Assembly: GCA_039815145.1 (NCBI GenBank)
Contig: JBCBZW010000004.1
Location: 1 to 64,000, forward strand
Source of the DNA: Pseudomonadota bacterium
Lineage (GTDB): Bacteria; Pseudomonadota; Gammaproteobacteria; Steroidobacterales; JBCBZW01
Reading direction: 5' to 3'
Length of the DNA: 64,000 nt
Part shown: piece by piece, positions 17,386 through 27,551 of the stretch
Layout of the letters: every line of letters begins with the position of its first letter
Numbering within the stretch: the first letter of the stretch is position 1
Program-made: the position numbers and the translations under genes
Notes under the pieces: model-generated
Told to the model about the DNA's origin: nothing
Database searches by the model: none
What the model saw: the letters and a program-made list of their open reading frames with translations, nothing else

Positions 17386-18348
17386 ATGACCAAGCACCAC
17401 ATCGATCACGCCATCAGCGATGGCCCGCTGCGCGGCGAACGCGTCGAGCCCACCTACTCTGGCATCCAGAGCTTCCTGCGCCGCAAGTACACGCGGGATC
17501 TCACGGGCGCTGAGCTCGCCGTGGTGGGCGTGCCCTTCGATCTTGCCACCACCAATCGCCCCGGCGCCCGCGGTGGACCGGCGGCCGTGCGCGCCGCCTC
17601 GGCGGTGATGGCCTGGGAGCGCCCGTACGGCATGGCCTTCGATCCGCGCACGGCCCTGGCGATGGTCGACTACGGCGACGTGCTCTTCGACTTCGGGCGC
17701 CCGGCGCAGATACAGGCGCGCATCACGGAGCAGTTCGCCAGCATCCTCGATGCCGGCGTCGCCACCCTCGCCCTCGGCGGTGATCACTACGTCACCTATC
17801 CGATCCTGAAGGCGATGCACGCCAAGCACGGCACCCTGTCCCTGCTGCACTTCGATGCCCACAGCGACACCTGGGAGGACGAGCCTGGTCGTGTGCACGA
17901 TCACGGCACCATGTTCCGTCACGCCGTCAACGAGGGTCTGGTCGATCCGGCCCGATCCGTGCAGATCGGCATCCGTACCCACAACCCGGACACCATGGGC
18001 TTTACGATTCTCGATGCCCCCTACGTGCACCGCGAGGGCGTGGCTGCCACCGCTGCGCGAGCGCGCGAGATCCTGCAGGGCCACAGGGTGTACCTGAGCT
18101 TCGACATCGACTGTCTCGACCCGGCCTTTGCGCCCGGCACGGGCACACCCGTGAGCGGCGGCCTCAGCAGCGCCCAGGCGTTGGCGATCCTGCGCGCCCT
18201 GATGGGACTCGATGTGGTGGGTGGCGATGTGGTTGAGGTGGCGCCCGCGTACGACCAAGCGCAGATGACGGCCCTGGCGGCCGCGCACATCGCCTACGAG
18301 TTCACGGGGCTGTACGCGGCTCGCCCCGGCGGGCCTGCGTCGTCGTGA
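17386..18348 (+). CDS. speB: Agmatinase/ureohydrolase family enzyme
   Basis: A 320-residue arginase-superfamily enzyme. The binuclear manganese site is complete: GGDHYVTYP, LLHFDAHSDTWED and YLSFDIDCLDPAFAPGTGTP, and GVPFDLATTNRPGARGGPAAVR is the usual N-terminal substrate region. The length and the WED sequence after DAHSDT fit agmatinase, which turns agmatine into putrescine and urea; related guanidino-acid hydrolases cannot be excluded. The gene is 7 bases behind the DUF885 gene and probably in the same transcript. The symbol is provisional. Confidence 0.88.
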   Translation: MTKHHIDHAISDGPLRGERVEPTYSGIQSFLRRKYTRDLTGAELAVVGVPFDLATTNRPGARGGPAAVRAASAVMAWERPYGMAFDPRTALAMVDYGDVLFDFGRPAQIQARITEQFASILDAGVATLALGGDHYVTYPILKAMHAKHGTLSLLHFDAHSDTWEDEPGRVHDHGTMFRHAVNEGLVDPARSVQIGIRTHNPDTMGFTILDAPYVHREGVAATAARAREILQGHRVYLSFDIDCLDPAFAPGTGTPVSGGLSSAQALAILRALMGLDVVGGDVVEVAPAYDQAQMTALAAAHIAYEFTGLYAARPGGPASS

Positions 18349-18381
18349 AGATGATCGCGTACGGCGTTCTGGTGTGCTGCC

Positions 18382-20295
18382 GTGACGACTGAGGGCGATG
18401 TCGCCCAGGGGCTCATCGACGCCCAGGCCGCGCATCGCTCAGGGCGGCTGGACATCGCTTGCCAACTCTACGGAGCGGTCACGGCAGCGACCTCTGCCAG
18501 CGCTGCGCAGCGCGCCGACGCCCACTATGGCCTGGGCACCGTACGCCTTCAGCAAGGCCAGCTAAGCGAGGCGTTGATTGCCCTCGATGCGGCGCTCGCC
18601 ATCGATGCCCACGTGCCCGAGTACCACTTCAACCGCGCGCTCGTGCTGGAGCGCCTCGCGCGACGCGAAGAGGCTGTCGGCGGGTTCGTGAACGCCGCGC
18701 AGGCCGCAGCCGGCGACGCCGCCGTGCTGCGCCCCGCCGCCGAGCGGCTGCTGCGCTTGAAGGCGTTCCAGGAGACGTCGACCGTGCTCGCCATGGCAGC
18801 GGCGGACAGCACCTTGGACGGCTTGCGCGCGCAGGCCTTAGCCGGTGCCGGCGATTGGGCCGGCGGCCGCGCCCTGGCGAAACGCATGACCCAGGCACAG
18901 CCGCAGGACCCGGAGCGCTGGCGGTGGCGCAGCCAGGCGGCCGCTGCGCTACGCGACTACGACGACGCGGTGAGTGCGCACGAGCGCTATCTCAGCCTGC
19001 TCCGCCCCGCCCGCCCCGAGGACTACCTCGCTCATGCGGATCTACTGCTGTCGGCTCGCCGCCCCAAGCCCGCCCGCGAGGCTCTCGAGACGGCGAAGGC
19101 CCAAGGCGCGGCGGGTATCGAGTGCGACCTGTTGGAAGCGCGAGTCTCGCGGCTGGAGGATGCGCTTGCCGAGGCCTCGAGCGCCTTGAGGCGGGTGCTG
19201 AGCGTGCGCCCGGACGACGGCCGTGCCTGGCAGCTGTTAGCGGATCTGTTGCCCGCGCCTGAGGTAGCAGGCGCGGCGCAAACGCTGGCGACCCTCCTCG
19301 AAGCGCAGCAGGCGTTTCGTCCCGGCCACGAGATCTTGCTTCGCTTCGCTTACGCCCGGTTGGAGGAGCGGGCGGGCGCGATGGACAGGGCCTGGCAGGG
19401 ACTCTCGGCCGCCAACCGCGTCCAGCACGCGGAGCTCCTCGCGCGAGGGGCCGCCTACGACAGCGCCCAGGAGTCTCGGATCAACGGCCAGCGCCTAGCG
19501 CATTACGGAGGTGTCCTCGGCGGCGCTCCTCAGCCGACGCCAACGCCGCCCACCATGGTCTTCATCCTGGGGATGCCACGCAGCGGCACCACCTTGATGG
19601 AGCGTATCCTCGGCGGTCTGCCGGGCGTGCACATGGGCGGGGAAAACGAGGCCATGGCCTTCATCGCCGCCGGGTACGAGCACGCCCTCGCGCGCGGCAC
19701 GCTGCCCGCACCGCAAGCGATGAGTGCCGCCCAATGGGCTGTGTTGGCCGCGGACTACAAGGCGCGCAGCGTGCCTGGGACGCTCTCGCGGGCGCCAACA
19801 GCGCTCACGGACAAGATGCCCCACAACATGCAACACGTGGGCCTCATCGCCGGCATGTTCGGGGCTCGGGCCCGCGTGATCTGGATGCGTCGCCACCCGC
19901 TCGACGTGTGCCTGTCGATCTACTCCCGTCGCTTCCCGGACGGCCACCGCTACGCCTGCCAGCTAGCGGATCTGGCGCATTTCTACGCCGAGAGTGAGCG
20001 GCTCATGGAAGGTTGGAAAAGCGCTTTCCCCTCGCTGGTACACGAGGTGCGCTACGAAGCCCTGGCAGGCGATCCCGAGCCCCACGCGCGAGCGGCGATC
20101 GAGCACGCCGGGCTGGCGTGGGACCCGGCGTGCCTGGATACATCGACCCGTCGCGAAGCCGCCTTCACCTTCAGCGAGTTGCAGGTGCGCGAGGCGATCA
20201 GTGCGCGCCACGTGCATCGCCACCAGGCTTGGGGCTCGCTGCTCGATCCCCTGCGCGACGCGCTTCGCGATGCGGGCGTGACGTGGGACGAGTGA
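18382..20295 (+). CDS. TPR-sulfotransferase
   Basis: A 637-residue cytoplasmic protein. The N-terminal two-thirds are tetratricopeptide-like helical repeats (for example ADAHYGLGTVRLQQGQLSEA and PEYHFNRALVLERLARREEA). The C-terminal part (about residues 390-620) is a sulfotransferase domain: FILGMPRSGTTLMERIL is the 5'-PAPS loop, LTDKMPHN and RARVIWMRRHPLDVCLSIYS the 3'-phosphate region. The layout matches the bacterial TPR-sulfotransferases related to tyrosylprotein sulfotransferases; the acceptor is unknown. Start GTG 18382 lacks a strong ribosome-binding site. Its stop overlaps the start of the next exported protein. Confidence 0.9.
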   Translation: MTTEGDVAQGLIDAQAAHRSGRLDIACQLYGAVTAATSASAAQRADAHYGLGTVRLQQGQLSEALIALDAALAIDAHVPEYHFNRALVLERLARREEAVGGFVNAAQAAAGDAAVLRPAAERLLRLKAFQETSTVLAMAAADSTLDGLRAQALAGAGDWAGGRALAKRMTQAQPQDPERWRWRSQAAAALRDYDDAVSAHERYLSLLRPARPEDYLAHADLLLSARRPKPAREALETAKAQGAAGIECDLLEARVSRLEDALAEASSALRRVLSVRPDDGRAWQLLADLLPAPEVAGAAQTLATLLEAQQAFRPGHEILLRFAYARLEERAGAMDRAWQGLSAANRVQHAELLARGAAYDSAQESRINGQRLAHYGGVLGGAPQPTPTPPTMVFILGMPRSGTTLMERILGGLPGVHMGGENEAMAFIAAGYEHALARGTLPAPQAMSAAQWAVLAADYKARSVPGTLSRAPTALTDKMPHNMQHVGLIAGMFGARARVIWMRRHPLDVCLSIYSRRFPDGHRYACQLADLAHFYAESERLMEGWKSAFPSLVHEVRYEALAGDPEPHARAAIEHAGLAWDPACLDTSTRREAAFTFSELQVREAISARHVHRHQAWGSLLDPLRDALRDAGVTWDE

Positions 20296-20933
20296 GCGCT
20301 TTGGCGCGTCTATTGGCTCACGCCGCCTCTGCCGCCGCCGGCCTGTTGTTATTCCCCGTGATAGGTGGCACGGCACCGTGCGCGTGCGATTGGGAGCAGG
20401 CCTTGGATGCGTTGGGCACCGCGCGGATAATCGTCGAGGGTAAGGTCCAGTCAGCGCAGCGCAGAGACGACGGCACGATCGAGTTCACCTTGGCGGTGGA
20501 GCGGGTGCTGCGCGGCGAGGCGGTCGACACCTTGTCGCTCGTCGCTATGGCGCCGGAAGACTGCGGCGCGCCGGTACGCCTGGCGTACGGCGACACCTAC
20601 TTCCTGCGCGAGCCCCAAGCCACACTCACCACGTGTGACTCCCTGCGTCTGATCCAGGAGCAGGAGGGTGGCCGGGCGTACCGCCTGAACGAGGCGTTGG
20701 ATCTCGTGACCTCTCGGAAGCCTTTCCCGGGCGACGAGCTGAAGCAACGCGTAGAGCGTACCTTGCGCAGCCTCGATCCGGCCGAGCTTCGCGAGTTCTT
20801 CGACATCGTTGACCGACTCGACCCTGCCTACGGGGTACGAGCGGGCGCGGACGGTGCCTTCAGCTACCGCGATCTTCGCGTACGCCTCAGCCCCGAAGGT
20901 ACCTACCTGGCGCTGGAGGAGGTGTCCGAATGA
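20292..20933 (+). CDS. Exported Cys-x-Cys protein, possibly NTR/TIMP-like
   Basis: A 213-residue protein from GTG 20292, which overlaps the TPR-sulfotransferase stop. A signal peptide (RLLAHAASAAAGLLLFPVIGG) ends just before CACDWEQALDALGTA. The mature protein starts with Cys-Ala-Cys and continues with ARIIVEGKV, GTIEFTLAVERVLRGE, EDCG, YGDTYFL and TTCDS. That order of Cys-x-Cys start, EGKV strand, hydrophobic FTLAVERVLRG strand and later Cys residues is like the netrin/TIMP (NTR) fold and like the next gene. The similarity is by eye only. Function unknown. Confidence 0.6.
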   Translation: MSALARLLAHAASAAAGLLLFPVIGGTAPCACDWEQALDALGTARIIVEGKVQSAQRRDDGTIEFTLAVERVLRGEAVDTLSLVAMAPEDCGAPVRLAYGDTYFLREPQATLTTCDSLRLIQEQEGGRAYRLNEALDLVTSRKPFPGDELKQRVERTLRSLDPAELREFFDIVDRLDPAYGVRAGADGAFSYRDLRVRLSPEGTYLALEEVSE

Positions 20934-21832
20934 GGACGAGGGTAGGCGCGCTGTCGCCGCTTGCACTCCTTCTGCTAGGGATGCTCGCGGCGCCCGCCTG
21001 GGGCTGTTCGTGTGCGGCGACGTCGCTGGCGGGGATCTACGAGCGGGCGGACAACGTGTTTCGCGCACGTATCACGGGCGGGGAGATGCTGCCTCCTGGC
21101 GAGCGCTTTCGCGACGCCGTGCTGATGCGCTTCGAGTTGATCGATCGCTTCAAAGGGACATTGCCCTTCCAAGCCCTGCAAAGCGGTGGCTTCGGCGGTG
21201 CCTGTGGCGTCTCTCTGCAGGTCGGCATGGAGTTTCTGGTGTTCGTCGATGACGACGGTTGGGTCAACACCTGTGCCGGCACGCAGGCGCTTGGCGGCGA
21301 GTACGGGCGCTACGGCCGCATGTCGTTGGCGTTGTTGGAACGCTATCGGCGCGGTGAGCTCGCCGAGCTGCAAGATCCTTGGCTCTTCGCCACCTACGGG
21401 GATCGTTGCCTGCTGCGAACGCATGTGGACTTTCCAGCCTTTTCGACGCCCGCGGAGTTGGCGATCAGCTTCCGTCCTGGGCCACGGCAGGAGTCGCCAG
21501 GGCGCGCGCAGCTGGCGCTCTCGCTGCCGACGCAGCGTGAAGACCCGGCGGCGGGGCCACTCCTACTCCAGGTGGGTAGCGCCCAGTGGTCCGCGCCGTG
21601 GACCGCCGCAGCCAGTCGGCGGGGCTCCGGTGGCTACGCCCTCGAGGGGGATGCGGTGCTGGCCTTGGTCGAGTCCTTGGCGCAGTCCGCGGCTTTGCAC
21701 CTGCGCTTTGAGGACCCGCAGCACGGCCCGATCGCGCGCGAGCTATGGACGGGGCACGCGCGGGAGTCCTCGGCGCAATTCAGCGCCTGCGTCGGTCACC
21801 TCCGGGAGCGAACGGCCGCGGAGAGGCGCTAG
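20930..21832 (+). CDS. Exported Cys-x-Cys protein, NTR/TIMP-like N-terminal domain
   Basis: A 300-residue protein. The signal peptide (LSPLALLLLGMLAAPAWG) is followed directly by CSCAATSLAGIYERADNVFRA, then MRFELIDRFKGTLPFQ, GGACGVSLQVGMEFLVFVDDDG and NTCAGTQAL. This order (Cys-x-Cys start, VFRARI strand, FKG strand, ACG, GxxFLVF, final Cys) is that of the NTR/TIMP-like domain of secreted bacterial proteins. The C-terminal half is not recognised. The ATG overlaps the stop of the preceding related gene by ATGA. With the sulfotransferase this forms a three-gene overlapping operon. Confidence 0.65.
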   Translation: MRTRVGALSPLALLLLGMLAAPAWGCSCAATSLAGIYERADNVFRARITGGEMLPPGERFRDAVLMRFELIDRFKGTLPFQALQSGGFGGACGVSLQVGMEFLVFVDDDGWVNTCAGTQALGGEYGRYGRMSLALLERYRRGELAELQDPWLFATYGDRCLLRTHVDFPAFSTPAELAISFRPGPRQESPGRAQLALSLPTQREDPAAGPLLLQVGSAQWSAPWTAAASRRGSGGYALEGDAVLALVESLAQSAALHLRFEDPQHGPIARELWTGHARESSAQFSACVGHLRERTAAERR

Positions 21833-21860
21833 CCGCCTGAGGCTCTTCAACAGGCGGCTA
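21830..21860. terminator. Perfect hairpin containing the stop codons of two convergent genes
   Basis: TAGCCGCCTG (21830-21839) pairs perfectly with CAGGCGGCTA (21851-21860) around an 11-base loop. The first three bases are the TAG of the plus-strand gene and the last three are the TAG of the minus-strand gene, read on the other strand. A strong 10-base GC-rich stem at a convergent junction suggests a bidirectional terminator or 3'-end stabiliser, although no T-tract follows. Confidence 0.7.
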
Positions 21861-22391
21861 GTGGGCCTGCACGGCCTCCAGGCGACGTAGGGCGTGCTCG
21901 AACTGCACCTGCGCCTTATCGAGGTATGTCGATACCTCATCCAGATAGCCGTCTGCGGAGGCCGACCACACGCGGTTGATGTAGCGCTCGCCCGCCGCGA
22001 ACTCGCTCACGATGTCCGCGTAGGCCTGCAGGCCGTAGAGCTGTGCCAGCGTGTCGCGCGCGTCGGCGAAGCGCATGAGGTCACCGCGGAAGAGGCGATC
22101 GATTTCGAAGCGCAGCTCGAAGGGCGGCACCGCATCGCCAGCGCTGCGCAGCTCCGTCAGGTTGCTCACGATGCTCGAGAGCGCCTGCTCCAGCTCCGCG
22201 CGATCGGCCGTGAGCCGCGTCGAGTTGCGGGCGGCGCTCGCCTGCGCCTGCTTGATCTGCTGCACGCCGAGGGCGGCGATGACCACCGCCGGGACGAACC
22301 AGCGCCAGTTCGTGCTGTCCGGGTCGAGGGCGGCCACGTAGGTGCCGGCGAGGAATCCGATGATCAGCAGTACGTATCCACGTCCAATCAT
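21858..22391 (-). CDS. Membrane-anchored coiled-coil protein of unknown function
   Basis: A 177-residue protein. The ATG at 22391 follows GGGAGA. Two hydrophobic segments lie near the N terminus (GYVLLIIGFLAGTYVAAL and WRWFVPAVVIAALGV), then a long helical, probably coiled-coil region (LTADRAELEQALSSIVSNLTELRS) and a helical C terminus. It starts 16 bases after the OPT transporter stop and is very likely in the same operon, perhaps as an accessory subunit. No recognised family. Confidence 0.65.
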   Translation of the reverse strand: MIGRGYVLLIIGFLAGTYVAALDPDSTNWRWFVPAVVIAALGVQQIKQAQASAARNSTRLTADRAELEQALSSIVSNLTELRSAGDAVPPFELRFEIDRLFRGDLMRFADARDTLAQLYGLQAYADIVSEFAAGERYINRVWSASADGYLDEVSTYLDKAQVQFEHALRRLEAVQAH

Positions 22392-22407
22392 TGCTAGTTC
22401 TCCCGGC

Positions 22408-24153
<1,746 letters not shown>

Positions 24154-24322
24154 GCGCTGCACTCCTTCGCTTTGCAGTCGTCCTGAACAGTCCGCCTGCG
24201 GGCGTGAGAGCAGGCGTGGATGCTGGCTGATGGAACCACAACCGGTCGGGTCTGTCATCCACCGCGGCAGCGAACATCGGGTGCTGGCGCCGCCGGGGCG
24301 TGCTTATGGCAGACTATGGTGC

Positions 24323-24676
24323 GTGGCGCGCAAACTTCACACCGCAGACAACCTGATGACCATCGTCCACCTCAAGAACATCCTCGAGGGCGAAGGCATC
24401 GGCTGCACCATCCGCAACCAGTTCCTCTCCGGCGCCCTCGGTGAGATTCCCGCCTTCGAATGCTGGCCGCAGCTGTGGGTGACCAAGCCGGCCGACTGGC
24501 TGCGGGCGAAGGGCTTGCTGAGCGAGTTCCTCGCCCAGCCGGACGGCGAAGAGGCCGCGTGGCATTGCACCCAGTGCGGTGAGCACATCGACGGCCAGTT
24601 CGCCGAGTGTTGGCAGTGCGGCGCGCCGTGTCCGAGCGATAGCGTCGAGCCGGCCCTGCAGCGCCCCGCGCGCTGA
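24323..24676 (+). CDS. DUF2007-like signal-transducing protein with C-terminal zinc ribbon
   Basis: A 117-residue protein. The first 70 residues (LHTADNLMTIVHLKNILEGEGI, then NQFLSGALGEIPAFECWPQLWV) follow the DUF2007 pattern of an ACT-like small domain. The C terminus is a zinc ribbon: WHCTQCGEHIDGQFAECWQCGAPCP. GTG 24323 is the likely start, since it precedes the first DUF2007 strand; ATG 24356 is an alternative. It is divergent from the OPT gene. DUF2007 proteins are thought to bind a partner or small ligand, but the function is not established. Confidence 0.75.
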   Translation: MARKLHTADNLMTIVHLKNILEGEGIGCTIRNQFLSGALGEIPAFECWPQLWVTKPADWLRAKGLLSEFLAQPDGEEAAWHCTQCGEHIDGQFAECWQCGAPCPSDSVEPALQRPAR

Positions 24677-24678
24677 GC

Positions 24679-25605
24679 TCACTCGAGGGCCATGCCGCTC
24701 AGCTCGAAGTCGTACTTCGCGTTGATCTCCACCAACCGCTGGGCTTTGTAGTTCAGTCGACGCAGGCGCTGGAACAGGCGATGGCCAATCGCGTCGATAT
24801 CGAGTGCTACGAAGGAATCGGATCTCGCTTCATCCTCCACGCGGCGTGCGGTCTCCGGGTTCTGGAAGGCGGTGCCGATGATTGAGCTCGCACCGATCTT
24901 GTGATCGGGGTTGAGTCCGGAGAACACCTGCTCCTCGATCACGTCGTCCACGTCGAGTCGGATGGCTTCAGCGGCCCGCTCTGCGATGTTGAACGCAATG
25001 CCCGGGATGTCGGTGAGCGTCTCGCTGGTCAGCGTGGCGAAGCCGACCTCTTCCCTCAGCAACTGCACGAACGTGTCGTCAGCCGCCTCGCGTGTGGCGT
25101 CCAGGATGGCATTGGGCGACAGGCTGGGGTTGCGCTCCAACACCATGACGATGATCCCGAACAGCATGGGTTGCTCCTCGTCCGCAACGAACTCCACGTC
25201 GGGCACCAGCATCGTCGGGTCGTCTGGTTTGCGCGAGAACACGTAGTCACCAAAGGGGTTCAACTGGACCTGACCCGGCCCGTTGAAGGGATAGTCGCGA
25301 GTGTCGCGGACGTCCACGAAGATGCTGGCCGGGTCACCGAAGCGCGCGCGGAAAGCGATGCCGATGTAGTAGATCTGGTCGGGCGCCGAGCAGAACCAGC
25401 AGTCTTCGACGATGTTGAAGGTGGTGTTGCTGGTGTAAACGAAGCGAACGGGTACGGTCGGATTCTGGGCGAGCGCCGGCGCAGCGCCGATGAGGGTGCC
25501 GAGGAGTGCGCAGCACAGCAGCAACGCGGTGCGCGCACTTCGCAGCGCGTCCTCGTGCGCGGCAAGGTGGAGTGGGCGGTAAGAAGGTCGTTGGTTCGTA
25601 GGCAT
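24679..25605 (-). CDS. Exported protein of unknown function
   Basis: A 308-residue protein; the ATG at 25605 has GGAG 8 bases upstream. A long N-region precedes a signal peptide (TALLLCCALLGTLIGAAPALA). The mature protein begins VPVRFVYTSNTTFNIVEDCWFC, a strand-rich region with a CxxC pair, and later reads FGIIVMVLERNPSLSPNAILDATREAADD, then an alpha-helical C terminus (ETARRVEDEARSDSFVALDI). I do not recognise a family. Convergent with the DUF2007 gene, with only 2 bases between the stops. Confidence 0.65.
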   Translation of the reverse strand: MPTNQRPSYRPLHLAAHEDALRSARTALLLCCALLGTLIGAAPALAQNPTVPVRFVYTSNTTFNIVEDCWFCSAPDQIYYIGIAFRARFGDPASIFVDVRDTRDYPFNGPGQVQLNPFGDYVFSRKPDDPTMLVPDVEFVADEEQPMLFGIIVMVLERNPSLSPNAILDATREAADDTFVQLLREEVGFATLTSETLTDIPGIAFNIAERAAEAIRLDVDDVIEEQVFSGLNPDHKIGASSIIGTAFQNPETARRVEDEARSDSFVALDIDAIGHRLFQRLRRLNYKAQRLVEINAKYDFELSGMALE

Positions 25606-25806
25606 TGCGTGTCTCCGGCGCCCTGTTGGCGTTCTGTGCGGGTCGTCGGCGAGCCCATGACTCGCCCTTATCGGTTGACCGCTATCAGGCGGCTCATTGA
25701 GTACACGTAAGAAACCCACGAAAGGGCTCAAGCGAGGTGCTTTCCCCGCCCGTCAGGGTGCCGGCAAGTGCGAAGGGAGGGCGCGATCGGGGGCGCGAGC
25801 GCCCGC

Positions 25807-26718
25807 TCAGCTGTCCAGCGATCGTCCCAGGAGGGAGAGCGAGAGCACCGCTGCGCTGTCGCGAATCGCACTCGCCTGCCAGTCCGGGTTGGAACGATCG
25901 TAGGCGACGATGGCGAGGTCGAGGAGGTTGCTGGGGGGCAACTGCGCGTCGCGCGCAAGGATGAGCAACAACGGTTTCTCCATCCCCTGCGCCATGCCCA
26001 CTTCGTGGAGCACATTGGCGTTGGCGCTCGTCAGGTCCGCCAGCACCGTGCCCGACTTGCGTATGAGCAAGCCGATCAACGCCTGATAGCTCTCTCGGGC
26101 GAGGCCGCCCCAGGCGCGCAGTGCGTGTAACCCGAGTTCCCTCAGCAAGGGTCGATAGAAGTCGCTGAAGTAGGTGTCGAAGGGGGGCTGGAAAGGCATG
26201 GCGACGAAGGCCGTGCGCGCTGCTGTCGCCACCGGCGCGATGACGGCGTGCAGGAACTGTAGCCCCGCGGTGTGCAGTTCATCCGCTGACACCCAGCCGT
26301 TTTCTTCGGGCGTGACGGCCGTTGCGAACGCATCCAGCGCCTCGTCGGCAACGCCCATGTTCTGAAGGAGCCCTCGCGCCGTCTGCTCCGCCTTCGCTGC
26401 CGCGTCCGGATCGACGTCACGCAGGATCACGCCGTGGAACGCCGTCGCGGTCATCAGGGCGGCATCGCGTATCGCCTCCGACGCCAGGGCGACCTGGAAC
26501 AGGGTCTCCTGCATCACGCGCGGTGTCGCGTCGGGCGCGGGCGGCGTCGGCGGGAGGATGGGCAGGCAACCGATCTCCTCGAGGAACGCGTTCATCCGAC
26601 CCGCCAGCACCGGGTAGTACGCCGCCGCGTAGCGCGCGGGCGCGCCGGACAGAAAGTACCCGAGCATGCCGCCGTTGTAGCGTACGTACAGGGGATCCAG
26701 ATCGTCCGGGTGTTCCAC
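25807..26718 (-). CDS. TIR/nucleoside-deoxyribosyltransferase-like domain protein
   Basis: A 303-residue cytoplasmic protein. GTG 26718 is preferred because GGAGGG lies 7 bases upstream. Residues about 168-255 form a Rossmann-like domain with FVAMPF (171-176) and VLADLTSANANVLHEVGMAQG (225-245), the layout of nucleoside 2-deoxyribosyltransferase/TIR-like nucleotide-hydrolysing domains, where the Glu in the NxNVxxE(L/V)G motif is catalytic (here E239). The N-terminal 165 residues are helical and unrecognised and could be a sensing domain. Such domains occur in NAD-consuming defence and signalling proteins, but here there is no obvious defence neighbour, so the role is open. Confidence 0.6.
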   Translation of the reverse strand: MEHPDDLDPLYVRYNGGMLGYFLSGAPARYAAAYYPVLAGRMNAFLEEIGCLPILPPTPPAPDATPRVMQETLFQVALASEAIRDAALMTATAFHGVILRDVDPDAAAKAEQTARGLLQNMGVADEALDAFATAVTPEENGWVSADELHTAGLQFLHAVIAPVATAARTAFVAMPFQPPFDTYFSDFYRPLLRELGLHALRAWGGLARESYQALIGLLIRKSGTVLADLTSANANVLHEVGMAQGMEKPLLLILARDAQLPPSNLLDLAIVAYDRSNPDWQASAIRDSAAVLSLSLLGRSLDS

Positions 26719-26765
26719 CTGATCGCCCTCCAAGTTGCTATGGCCAAGCCAAGGGGTAAGCCCCT

Positions 26766-27551
26766 CTAGGGGCCTGCCTTCTCCGCCGACGCCCCCACCA
26801 CCGTGAACAACGCCTTCGAGGCCTCCCGTATCTCGCGCTTCTTGGTACTCAACGCCCGACGCGCCTCCACACACGCCTCCGACCGATACCGCGCCTCCGA
26901 TCGCCCACAGGAGCGGTCTTTGCGCGCCTCCAATACAAGCTGCTCCTCGAATAGCGCCACGCGAGGATCGATCGACTCGGTCGCGCCTTCTCCCTCCGGC
27001 GCCAACGCCAGTACCACGGGGTTAGGGAACAGGTTCTGCCCCGCCCCCGTCGACAGGTCGATGACCGCCATGCTGGCCACGACGCCACCTGCCAGGGGCA
27101 CGGAGGCTGCGGCGAAAGCCCCCGAGAAGCCAGATCCGCCAAACCCCAAGGTCACCACCTCGCCCGCCCAGGCTCCGACGAGCGCGGCGCTGGCGACGGT
27201 CAAGCCGCCACCCACCACGGTGTTGCCGATGACCGTGCCGTTCAAGGATGCACGCTGCGTGCTGTGCAGCACCAGCAGCTCCACAGGCTCATAACCGTCG
27301 TAGGTAATGGTGGCGACAAACTCGTCGGCGCGGGGGCGCGCGATGGCGCACGGCGTGCTCGGACACTCGGCGGGCTTCCCGGCGGTCGTTCGCGTGATGC
27401 TCACCTGCGCACCCTGCGGCACCGTATCGACGAAGAAATAGTCCGTCGTACCTCGGTTCACCGTGGTGCACGCGGCGAGCTGCGTGAGGAGCACGGCAAG
27501 CAGCGCTGCGCGCAGCGTCGCGGCCTTAAGGAACTGCGGGCATCGTGTCAT
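26766..27551 (-). CDS. Putative lipoprotein with PEGA-like domain and membrane hairpin
   Basis: A 261-residue protein with a lipobox (LLTQLAAC, Cys28). The mature part opens TTVNRGTTDYFFVDTVPQGAQVSITRT, then CPSTPCAIARPR and ATITYDGYEPVEL, a PEGA-like beta module. Gly-rich hydrophobic stretches follow (VIGNTVVGGGLTVASAALVGAWAG), then a charged C-terminal helix with four Cys. The module is clearly related to the upstream lipoprotein gene, with which it overlaps by 26 bases; both look like products of tandem duplication. Function unknown. Confidence 0.7.
   Translation of the reverse strand: MTRCPQFLKAATLRAALLAVLLTQLAACTTVNRGTTDYFFVDTVPQGAQVSITRTTAGKPAECPSTPCAIARPRADEFVATITYDGYEPVELLVLHSTQRASLNGTVIGNTVVGGGLTVASAALVGAWAGEVVTLGFGGSGFSGAFAAASVPLAGGVVASMAVIDLSTGAGQNLFPNPVVLALAPEGEGATESIDPRVALFEEQLVLEARKDRSCGRSEARYRSEACVEARRALSTKKREIREASKALFTVVGASAEKAGP

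Noticed and set aside
25807-26718. A Thoeris-type defence system around the TIR-like gene.
   Set aside because: No partner effector (SIR2, transmembrane or macro domain protein) lies beside it; only lipoproteins and an unknown exported protein do.
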